A stretch of 64,000 nt of DNA from Rostratula benghalensis (taxonomy: Eukaryota; Chordata; Aves; Charadriiformes; Rostratulidae): NCBI GenBank assembly GCA_013399305.1, contig VXAI01000481.1, positions 109,187 to 173,186 of the forward strand. The letters are read 5' to 3'. Of this stretch, positions 41,401 to 53,400 are shown in pieces (the first letter of the stretch is position 1; the number at the start of each line of letters is the position of its first letter). The translations under genes were made by a program, and so were the position numbers. The notes under the pieces were generated by a model, which saw only the letters and a list, made by a program, of their open reading frames with translations, was not told where the DNA came from and searched no databases.

Positions 41401-44400
41401 TCTTCTTCTTCTTTTTATCAGACTCCTTTGTCTTTGAGGCAAGTCGCTTCAGTGTGACACTTTCCAGGAACCAGCCATCCCCAATGCCTGTCCCATCATG
41501 GCCTATCCGAATCTTATAAATCTTGCCAACATCTGCTGCCTCTCTCTGCCACCAAGGGAAAATCAGCACCCAGGAGCACGTAAGACAATGAAACTTCATA
41601 AAGTACATTCTTAAAAATGAGGAGCATCGCCTCTATCACCCAAAATCATCTAAGCAAGGACAAGATTACTTTTTAATGCAAGTTTACCTTCACTTTCCCC
41701 ATCCCATTTCATTCTTTTGTAATTCCCATCACCAAATCTCATCTGAAGAGCTGGAGCCGAAGACTTTCAGGACAACCATAGCAATGATAGGATCTAAGTT
41801 CATCTACTGGGCTCCCTATTTCTCCATTGCTCTCCTCAGTAGTAATGTCTCTATGTTGGCATTAAAGGTGAATATGCCAAAATATCATACCAGTTTACTA
41901 GATTCTCAGTGCCTGAGTTTCTTTTTTTAAATGAAGCGGACTACAAGGATGTTGTCAGGTAGTGCGGGAAGAAAATTAGAAGGACCAAAGACCAACTAGA
42001 ACTTAATCTGCCCAGTGCCATAACAAGCAATAAAAGAATATTTCTATAAAAATATTGGCAGCAAAAGGAGGGCTAATAAGAATCTCCATCCCCTATTGAA
42101 TAATGGGGAAACATAGTGAAAAAGTATGAGGAAAAAGCTGAGGTACCTAATGCCATCTTTACCTCAATCTTTAATAGTAAGACCAGTTGTTCTCAGTGTA
42201 CCCAGCCCCCTGAGCTTGATGACACAGAGAGCAGAATGAAACCCCCATAATCCAAGGGGAAATGGTTGGTGATCTACTACACCATTGAGACACACACAAG
42301 TCTATGTGGCCAAATGGGATCCACCAGGTACACACCACCAAGAGTACTGAGGGTGGAAGTTCTCACCAAGCCACTTTCCATCATTTATCAGCAGTCCTGA
42401 CTGACCAGGGAGAACCCAGTTGACTGGAGGTTAACAAAAGTGATGCATATCCACAAGAAGGGCCAGAAGGAGGACCCAGGAAACTGCAGACCTATCAATC
42501 AGACCTGGGTGCCAGGGACAGTTATGCAGCAGATCTTGAGTGCCACCACACAGCATGTACAGGACAACCAGGTGATTAGGCCAGTCAGCATGGATTTATG
42601 TAGGGCAAGCACTGCTTGACTAACCTGATCTCCTTCTATGAATAGGTGGCCTGATTAGTGGATGAAGTAAAGGCTGTTGATGTTGTCTACATTGACTTTA
42701 GTAAAGCCTTTGACATGGTTTTCCACACACTCTGCTGGACAAAAAAGGCTGCTCATGGCTTGGATGAGAGCACTCTTCTCTGGGTAAAAAACTAGCTGGA
42801 TGGCAAGGTCCAATGAGTTGTGGTGAATAAATTCTAGTTGGTGGCTGATCACAAGTGGTGTTCCCTAGCACTCAGTACTGGGACCAGTTCTGTTTAGTAT
42901 CTTTATCAAAGACCTTCATGAGGGGATTGAGTGCACCCTCAGTAAATTTCAGGTGACACCAAGTTGGGTGGGAGTGTTGATTGGCTTGAAGGTAGGATGG
43001 CTCTATGGAGGGATCTGGACAGGCTGGATGGATGGACCTGAGCAGTGATATGAGGTTCAACAAGGCCAAGTGCAGGATCCGGCACTTTGGTCACACCAAC
43101 CCCATGGATGCTCCAGGCCTGAGGCAGAGTGGCTGAAGAGAAGTGGAGAAGAAGTGGAGAAGAACTGTAGGGAGTTGGTCAACAGCGGCTGAATATGAGC
43201 CAATAGTGTGTCCAGGCAGCCAAGAAAGCCAACAGCATCCTGGCTTGTATCGGGAACAGTGCGGCCAGCAGGACTAGGGATCATCCCCCTGTACTGGGCA
43301 ATAGTGAGGCTCCATTTCTAGTGTTGTGTCCAGTTTTGGGCCCCTCATGGCAAGAAAATCAATGAGGTGCTGGAGCATGTCCAGAGAAGGGCAGCAGAGC
43401 TGGTGAGGGGTCTGGAACAAGAGACTTGTGAGGAACATCTGAAGCTGGTCTTACTCAACCTGGAGAAAAGGACTCTGAGGGGAGACCTTCAAACTCTCTA
43501 CAACTCCCTGAAAGGAGGCTGTAGCCAGTGGAGATTAGTGTCTTCTCCCAAGTACCAGGCAACAGGACAAGAGGAAATGGCCTCAAGTTGCAGCAGGGTA
43601 GGTTTAGGATATCAGGAAAAATTTATTCCCAGAAAGAGTTGTCAAACCTTAGAAGGGGCTGCCCAGGAAAGTGGTGGAGTCACCATTCCTAGAGATATTT
43701 AAAAGCTGGGCAGATAGGGCATTGAGTGCCATGGGTTAGTGGCAGAGTTGGAAGTGATAGGTTAATGGTTCAGCTCAATGGTCTTAAAAGGTCTCTCCCA
43801 ACCATAAGAATTTATTCTGAATGACTGGTATGACACATTTAATGCTTACTACAAGACAAGAACAATGTAAGATCTATAAAGATATAGTAAAAAGGCAATA
43901 AACTTAGATTCAGATAACCTGATCTCTGACATGGACCATGAGCTTGGACTGCCCTTCTCCTTACTTCTCATCTGGAAAATGAGAAGAATTTCTCATCACT
44001 TTGCTACTGGGCAGAGAGGACACAATCAATTGTGAATATAATCACAGAATTGTCACGGTTGGAAAGGACCTCTGAGGTCACTAAGTCCAACCATACACAC
44101 ACAAAAACTTCCCTACAGTCTCGGGCACTAGAGCATGCCCTGGAGTGCCACATCTATACCTTTCTTAAATACCTCTGAGGATGGTGACTCAATCGCTTCC
44201 TTGGGCAGCCTGTTCCAGTGCCTGACCACTCTTTCAGTAAAGTCATTCTTCCTAACATCTGAACCTTTCCTGCTGCAATTTCAGACCATTTCCTCTGGTC
44301 CTGTCATTATTGCCTTGGGACAAGAGGACAACACCCACCTCTCTAGAACCTCCTTTCAGGTGGCATCAGTGGCAGAAGGCTGTATCAGTAAGAAGATTTC

Positions 44401-47400
44401 CATCTCTCTAGTCAATACAGCAGATAGAAACCCTTGTTGGTTTAGATTATTTGCCCAGATTACTACCTAATGAAGTAGGTTTTGCTCCACAAAAAGCTTC
44501 TACAGCCAATGATTTGTTTCTGATGATTGCTTATGCTATTAGGCAGTGCTTATGGTATAAAACTTGCAAATATTTGCTTCAGGCTGAAATCTGGCATCTT
44601 GGTCTATAAGGTTTCAGCCTAGAAGCATTTTTTTCTATAGCAGATTAAAACAAAATCAATTGCATGCAAGATGCTTATCAGAAAACTGAAATTGATCCAG
44701 CTGCCCTGGCATAAAGAATGTGTCTTTCCTTACACTACTTTGTCCTTAGATTTGTTATAATCATCCTGCATGGTCTGTCTATATCTGATGGCATTTCCTA
44801 TTAGTATGTAGCTCACAGAATCTTATTCTTGCTCATATCTTTCTGTAAATATTCATAACATGAAAGAGATAGAGGATCTGTCTGTTCATGCTTCACAGCT
44901 TCGGCCTCGTGTGCTTATAAAAAAAAAAACACAGAAAATGGGCAGAACTTTAAAGTCCAGCAATAAACATCAGAGAGAGGATATAAACATGGCTATGTAA
45001 ACAGAACACTGTACATATGGCTATATCATAAATCTGATATTAGCTAATAGCTTTTACTCATAAATTTTTGAAAACTTGTGTCCTTTAAAATCAGACAAAG
45101 CTAATCTTAAAATTATGGAGTCATAAAAAAGCAAACATTTATAGAGTGTTAGTCATCTTAAATCCTGGGGAACTCATTAAAAATGGGTAAACATCGCTAA
45201 CTCCGTTCTATAAAGCAAGAAACTGAAGCAGGAGAATGTGAACTCCACTCAAAAATATAAATTACGAAACTGTGGCAAAGCTGTGGATAAAGGCCCCTCC
45301 ATTTGGACAGTGACAATAGGAAAGACTTCCTTGTCTTGAAGATTCAGAGGAGCTTCCAGTCAGCTTCAAGTAGGTGCTGAATTATGGTGACTGAGTGTAG
45401 TGATAGGATGAGTGGTAATGATTTTAAACTGAAAGAGGGGAGATTGAGGTGAGATCTGGGGAAGAACTTCTTTGCTGTGAGGGTGGTGAGACCCTGGCCC
45501 AGGTTGCCCATAGAAGCTGTGGCTGCCCCATCCCTGCAGGATTCCAAGGCCAGGTTGGACGGGGCTTTGAGCAACCTGGTCTTGTGGGAGGTGTCCCTGC
45601 CCAGGGCAAGGGGTTGGAATGAGATGCCATTTAAGACTCCCTCCAACCTGAACCATTCTATGGTTCTCTGATTCAATGAGGTGGATCCCACCTCTCTGGA
45701 CTGCAAATTCACAAAACTACCTAGGTACCACTGTGCTGAGTCTTGTGCTGTGAGCACAGACAGAATCATTGAATCTTTAAGGTTGGAAAGAACCTCTGAG
45801 GTCACACAAACACAAAAAACTCTTGCAATTTCAGCTACTAAAGCATGCCCTGCAGTGCCACATCTACACATTTCTTAAATAATTCCAGAGATGGTGACTC
45901 AATCACCTTCCTGGGCAGCCCATTGCCTCACCACCATCTCAGTAAGGTCATTCTTCATAAGATCTAATCAGAACCTCCCCTGCCACAACTTCAGACCATT
46001 TCCTCTGGTCCTGTCATTATTGCCTTGGGAGAAGAGGACAACACCCACCTCTCTACACCCTCCTCTCAGGGAGTTGTAGAGGACAATGAGGTGTCCCCTC
46101 AGCCTCCTCTTCTCCAAACTGAACATGCCCAGTTCCCTCAGCCTTTTCTCACAGGACTTGTTTACTAGACCCCTCACCAGCTTGGTGGCTCTCCTCTGGA
46201 CACGCTCCAGCACCTCAATGTCCTTCTTGTAGTGAGGGGCCCAGAACTGAACACAGCACTCCAGGTGAGACATCACTAGTGCCCAGGACAGAGGTGCCAT
46301 CACTTCCCTATTCCTGCTGGCCACGCTGTTCCTGATACAGGCCAGGATGCTGTTGGCCTGGGCACACTGCTGGCTCATGTTAAGCTAGCTGCCCATCATG
46401 ATCCCCGGGTCCTTTTCTGCTGGGCAAGCTTTCCAGCCACTCTTCCCTAGGCCTGGAGTTGTTGTGACCGAAATGCAGGACCCAGCATTTGGCCTTGTTG
46501 AATCTCAGACAATTGGCTTCAACTCATCGATACAGCCTGTCTGGGATACAACAGATGTGCCTTAAACCCTGCTTCCATCTGGACTCTGCTTTATTGTCCA
46601 GATGTCAGCATCTCCTGAGGTTACCTCCATACAGAAGAATGCGGCTGTCACATGCACCATGACTGTGCAGTGCTCACCAGACTAGTGCTGCAGGCAGTAA
46701 AAAATCCATGGGGCACTCACACATCTACAGAAATTACAGCAGCAATCCTCTGCAGGCTTGGGCTGACAACATGTGCCGGTGGCAAAAGGCATGTGTGACC
46801 ACAGGCAAAACCAGGATTCCTTCTATGCTTTATTGGGTTTATTTTCCCCCAACTAGATAAAGAAAATGTTAAATAACATGTGGTCAGGCTCAAATTATAC
46901 GTTTAAAGTCTTTTGAGATCTAACATGAGCACTTCCTTTTGAAAGTAAAGGAAAACACATGCAGCTGTTAGACCATATTCTTCAATGACACCTTTGCTAC
47001 CAGATACTCAGAAGTGGAAAGTCGCTCCACGAAACACAAAACCTCCCAAAAAGAAATACAAAACCTTCCAAAAATGTGTAGAGGGGACAACAGATACCAA
47101 CAGACCTGGAAATTTTGTTAAAAAGTCAATTGTTTTGTATGATTGGGCCAATTAGCCTGTTGATGTCTCAGTTTTGACTGGTCATTTCTTTCCTCTCATG
47201 GAAGAAGCAATGACTGTCGTCATCATACCTTGAAGACTTCTGTAGCTCCCCGTTCAAAGTTGTTGGATCTGTTTTCCAAGATGATCAATTCTGTTTTGCC
47301 AGTCTCGCCGTAAATCTGCATGAAGACTTTGGCATTGGTGCCTGCGGCCCGCATGTCTCCGGTAACTACAGACACCTCGTAGTTTATCACTAGTCCAAAA

Positions 47401-50400
47401 ATAAAGCAATTAAATCAACAGAGAAGCTCAGATAACAACATTCCCATGGGCTCAGGTCCAAAATTAGATTACCTTGTCTTAACAAATGACCATGTAGCCT
47501 ACCATTTGCTCTTATCCAAGCCAAATGTGAGATAACACATCTCTTCACTGAGGACTAAATTTAATAGTTTTCCCTTTTGCAAGAGTTAAGCCAGTGCCAG
47601 AGGGTTGCCAAATAGACCCTTAAAAGGTAATTTTGTTCCAGGATCAACTGTAGAGTGGTTAAATGATCTCCTTAATGTAATGCAAGGGAACACAGAGCAC
47701 CAAGTTACTCTGAGGAGAGGAAAACCACACCATCCTTTCTCAGGTTCCCAAGCCAGACTTTAACCATGGCCTTAATAAAGCCCAAATCTACTGATAAAAG
47801 TCAAAGAGGCAGTAGGGATTTGGTCTTTTTTTTATCAAACAGCCTGTCCCTTCCAGACAATGAGATAATACAAGCAGAATGGGACATGCTTGTGCAGGAC
47901 TGGGGCAAGTAAATGTGAAAAAAGCAGAACCCACTGATATGAAGCAGCACAGCACAAACTGTCCAGGACATCTTTTTTTTCATACAATCTCAGGAAACTA
48001 AGATGGAAAACTCAGTAATGCTTTTCCAGCTGTTTTGGAAAAGAACAAAAAAAATCCTGAAATGCAGAATAAATTGCTGTCCTCACCAACATAGGCTCAT
48101 TGGGACAGGGAACTTCTGGTGTGATTGTCTAACACAGTGGTGTCCTGATGCTTTAAGAATGCTAGAATACATATTTAGTTCTAGCTATAAAAAAAAAAAA
48201 ACCAAACCCACAGATTTTTCAATGTGTTTTATCTCACATTTCTCAATAGGCAAAATTTCACTTGGGTAGACCTCCACCTCCACCCTGCCATCAGCCTCAT
48301 CTTTGTCGAGCCATCGGTTGCAGGGGAACATGTACTGCTTTCCTTGGACTGGAACCGTGATCTGGACACTGGCCAGGAACCAGCCAGACCGGAGACCCAC
48401 ATTATCATGTCCAATCAGTATTCGGTTGATCTTCAAAAAAGAAAACAAAATTGAAGAGAGCAGGAAAAAAACCATCCCAACGCAACAAGGTTTACTGAAT
48501 ATATAAAAATCTCCTTTCCCTGGCATCCTGTTCTTCACAATGTTTAAGTAAGTAATTTATATAGTGCCTTTATATATGTATTTAACTATTTACTTAAAAC
48601 ACATTCTTCACATGCTAGCAGGTACACTAGACTGTCGATGTAATAGTCTGCACAAAATGTATTTCTTAATCTCCAATGCAAAGCTCAGAGGTTCTTACAT
48701 CCCATTCAGTCCTTAGCTATATATTGATTCTGAATTCAGCTGCTTGCAGGAAGCACAGAGCTGCCTGCAATTAATTCTTACCTTCCCAATATCCATCGTA
48801 TCTAGGGTAAACTCATCCACTCGACCACGTTCAAAATAATTGCCTAGATCATTATCGGAGACCAAGAGAGTCTCTTTGCTGGAGTCTGCTTTTTCACCGT
48901 AGAGTTTGATGAAAACTTTGGAGTCTGAGCTGGCACCTGGGATATCTCCCGTCTTCACGCTGATGTGATAACTGACATCTAGAGTGAGATCGATGTACAA
49001 AATACAGAGACGTGAGTGACAGCTCCAGTGCTCAGCCAGGCTACTGCCTTCAAACTGGTATTGGGGAGGGAGGGCTCCAGCTGCAGACACAGAATGGACT
49101 TTTCCATTCCTGCAGCCAGAACCTTAGGACCACACTGGAAAAGCTGCCACACCTTGGAATTATTCACCAAAACAGTAGAGATGTAACAGTTACTCTAACA
49201 AGCAGCAAATGTCCTGTACAACCCCCATCTCACCATAAAAATAAGCTTAGGCATGTGACGCGATTTCACTTTTTTTATACTCACAATTTAGTTCAATAGC
49301 TTTGGCTTTTTTTCGAAAACAAAACAAAAAGCATCTCAACTGGAGCTCTGTAACTGCTGTTTTCTAAAGAAAATTGTAGTATTGGAGCCCTGGGTCTCCC
49401 AAAAAGGACAGTGTAATCTTCAGTGATTTTCTTCAGTTAACACAATGTTATTCAGTGGAATATACTCTATTAAAACGGTGGCAATTTAAGATGCTTCAGA
49501 GAAAGCTGTACAGGAAAGCAATTCTTAAACATACCACGACACTAAAAATCAAAGTTTCTTTCTACATATGTAGTGTTGCAATTATTCTCTTTTATGCAGG
49601 GTAATACTTTTCATAAGCTAGGATTTCAGGCCCAAGATATTTCTCCCCAAGTGACCTACTGCTGCTTCTTGCTTAAGAATGGCAAAAAAAGCCCAGTAGA
49701 TTTACTGTGCACTGACATGAATTAATAAGTAGAATTAAGCAAGTAAATGCACATACATAAACAGCTCAAGCCCAGACCTTCCCTTTCTCCAAGCTAAACT
49801 CACTTTTTAGCATCGGTGACTCCCCAGCAGGCACTAATTCTCGGACAATCTGACCATCATCCTCATTTTTGTCAAGCCATCTGGTTTACAGAGAGAAGTA
49901 AGTTATCTTTGAATAATTAGGAACTATTAGACCTTTAAAAATCTAGGCTGGCTCCACACAGACTAATATCTCCCACCACAGTCAGAAAGATTTTCATGTG
50001 ACTCTATATCTCTATTACATTAGGAGTAGCTTGACCAGACCCTATGGCAGTTTCAGTTTAAACCTCCACTTTTCCAAGAAAAGAGATCACGAGATCCTTG
50101 CTTGTAACACAGTATTTAACCATCTGCTGTGATGTCCATCTGTCTGGAAAGAACAGACTTCATAGTCACAAGTTATTCTTGTAAATTGGTGGTCTTAGCC
50201 TCTTGAAAGCATTAACCTTCATCAAGCAGAAATACTTGCAGCCTTTATTACTAGCCACTTTGATTACAACCTTCATGACACTGAAGTTAATAATACTCCC
50301 TCTTTTGTGTGTGGTTGCTTAGAATATTTTATCATCTCTTTTCCTCTCTTTACAGATAAGTATATAACCATTTTTTGTCCTCCACCAAAGAAAGGCTGGA

Positions 50401-53400
50401 TTATGTTGTTCCTGTTTTTAGGGCTGGGTATACTTGGAGGCAGCTGGCACCAGCAAAAGGAAGGATGTCCATTGTTTCTCAACATTAATCTAATGATCCA
50501 ACTACACTGATTTGCCAGTCACAAAGCAAAATGCAGTGTGATCTCAAGGGAGAAGAAATCTGAAGGGAAAATGGAGGGGAACTGATTGCTAATCTGGTAG
50601 CCTTCACAGTTGCTCCTCAAGCCTCGGGGACAAAGAAATTACAGCCCCAAAACCATCACATACCATGCAGCAATGATTGTACAGTGACAGCAAAGACCCT
50701 GGCACAAGTTTCTCACTTTTCAGAGCCTGAACCACGTTGTGAGAGCAGGCATGGTTCCCAGAAATCTCCTTGTTCCCAGGTACATAGCTACCTACAGCAT
50801 CACCTTTTGCAGTTAAAAATTCTGCTTGAAACCAGCAGGGCTGAACAAAGGATAAGTGAGCAGGTTCTGGTAGGTCATGCAGGGTATTTAAATTGCTGTA
50901 ATTATCCCCAGAACTAGAAAGAGCAAAACAAACCCCCAGAAATGGCTGCTTCTTAAAGCAGGCCACACAGCTATGTGAATGACAGCAGTCTGAAGAAGAC
51001 CTGCTTCCCACAAACATACACAGCACAGATGTACGTCAGGCTTCCTGCTACATCACCGTGCCACGTGTGTCCTCTTTGGCCAGCCCTCACACTCAAAAAG
51101 AGGAGAGCTCTCCTCCCAGTTAAGCTTCCACCTTGGGTGACCCTCATAACAGGGACTTTGGGACACCAACAATTGCCCACTCATATATGGTGTCTCACTG
51201 GATATAAGCCAGCACTTCTTACGGTCACAACCAGTTGGACTTACCATGGTCACCAAGAGGTAACCATGCATTTTGGAACCTTGGGGACAATAGGTCCTCC
51301 ATTTCATCCATCTGAAGGAATGTTATCTTCTTAGTACCCTCCTCTCCCTTCCCACATGGAGCAAAACAATAAGCAAAGAGATACCATGCAAAAAAAAAAA
51401 AAACCAGCACCAGGAAAAAAATCCAAACATGAACTGGAGCCAGCTGGTCACAGAAGCACTAGCAGCAAAGTGCCCATGCAAAAAGATGTGCATACAGCCC
51501 CACCATACAGCCACATATCTTCACCCCCAGCTCTCCTCTATGCTTTGGTAGGTTGTTGGGTACGCAGCCTACCCCGTATTTTCCCCTTTTGCTCTGTTAA
51601 AGCAGGTGGCCATGTGCGGGTGGCTTGAGAACGGCTAGAAGGTAAGGGGGTCAGTCTGAAAGTGGTGAACACAGAGACAATGTGATGGTCACACACACGC
51701 AGAGCAAGTGAGGCCATCAGATGTGGTGTTGTGCCTCACTGGAGGCCGAGAGACATAGTGGGGATAGAAGAGCAGAAAAATCTGTGGGAAAAAACCATGA
51801 AATTGATTTCAAGAACTGAGCAAGGGGGGAGTGCAAGAGGGGCAGAAGAGGAGCATGCCAAGACAACACATTGCCTTAAGAAAGGAAGATTTTATTGATG
51901 TTTTGGGGAATTTTTAATTTTTTTTTTTACCTGTTAGAATCGGTCCTTAATACCTTTGTATCATGCAGGTCTTGATGCTGGTTGAGGATTCACGTCCTTG
52001 GACAGGTATCCAATGGCTAAGGGATCACACCATCCCAAAAGTCAAGATGCTTCTGCATACATGGATGTTAACTGGGACAACCCACAAAATTCCGGCCTGA
52101 ACTCCACCACCCCAGGACCACTGAATGCAGGAAGGCAGAAGCCCACATTTCTGCTCTGGATTTTTTTTTTTGTCCTGCTGCATCTGTTGCCAGTGTGCGT
52201 GCTGTTGTTTTCTGTCCCCTTCAGCATTATTGATGGTTTAGAGATATGTGGGATGCATCTGGGTGAACCGCTTCTGCTACCAGGTGGCAGGATGAAAATA
52301 CAACCCACAGGAAACAGATCTCTCTGCGCAGCACAGCAGATGCTAATTGCTTCGACAGTGAGGATGGACCAGAAAAACGAATCCAAGGAGTACACACCCC
52401 TAGATAAACAAATTTCCTCTACCCACGTTGGTAGCTACAGATGGCAAGGGTAGAAGTATGTCTTAGAGAGACGGGAAGGCAAGAGGGAAGTTTATCAGCA
52501 GAAGTGGATTAAGGCTCACTCTTTACTTTGTCTCAGCCAAGAAAATAACTAAAAGTGGCAGAAGCACTATTTTCTCAAGAAGGTGACTTAAACTAGTGAC
52601 AGAGGAAGTATATGGCTCAGCGACACGATTGCATTCCCTCCCTCCTGCACATATGCTGCAGTATCCTAATCTTACTTCCATGCAATTCCAATAGCGTATC
52701 ACTGAGCAGCAGATTGCATCCAGGGGTTTATAGTCTTACACTGAACACAGGTGGATCAGCTGAGGAAAACAGAAGTGTTCAGCATGGTGCTATCATATTC
52801 CTAGCCCCAAAAAATCCCGTCAAAATCTTTCATTTTACCAGAGCTTCTGTACGATTTCAGTGCATGTATTTCACATGCCACTGTGGGAGTCTGCAAGGGT
52901 GTAATCATGTCCTGCATCACATGCTTAGTTCTAAAGAGACATTGTATGTCCAACAATCCAAAGCAGACACAAATAATACATGAAAGCCACTTCAGAGGGA
53001 ATTTCTAGAGTATCAGAGAGTCAGGGAAGCACTGAAAAAAAATATGGGATGACATCATATTTAGCATTTGATACCTAGTCTGTGTGCAATAAGAATGTAT
53101 CTGCTTGTGTCTTCAAATATAACTACATATAAAATATGTGTAAAATAGGCATTTCAGTCTGCTTTTAGGCAACAAAAGGAGGTTTCTCTGGATCCTTTGT
53201 ATAATGAACACTTTTGGCATTTGGTTGAATAAGTGTTCTTTCACAAGTACCTCCTAGTGCATTTTCCCATTCATGTTCTGTCTGTTGTTCTTACGAGAAT
53301 TAACGACATTCCCTTATGCTTGTGCTGGATAAAAATAAGGATGGTGCAGTCCATATGCTTAGAAAGAACTGCAACGAGGTACCGTTAAAGATTTCAGTGG

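Larger units (their letters stand above)
41546..47228 (-). other. LOXHD1 intron between exons 7 and 8
   Basis: The most repeat-laden intron: four CR1 fragments in alternating orientation fill 41940-46550, about 3.3 kb in total. The last 0.7 kb next to exon 7 is free of recognised repeats. Confidence 0.85.

Noticed and set aside
43367..43702. 111-codon open frame with [16 protein letters not shown]
   Set aside because: Part of the C-terminal region of the CR1 polymerase in the 1.9-kb copy.
52042..52395. Open frames on both strands in the 6.9-kb intron (also 50604-51026, 54108-54563 and 55238-55669)
   Set aside because: No family motif, no splice-bounded PLAT segment and no codon bias that I can see; consistent with chance.
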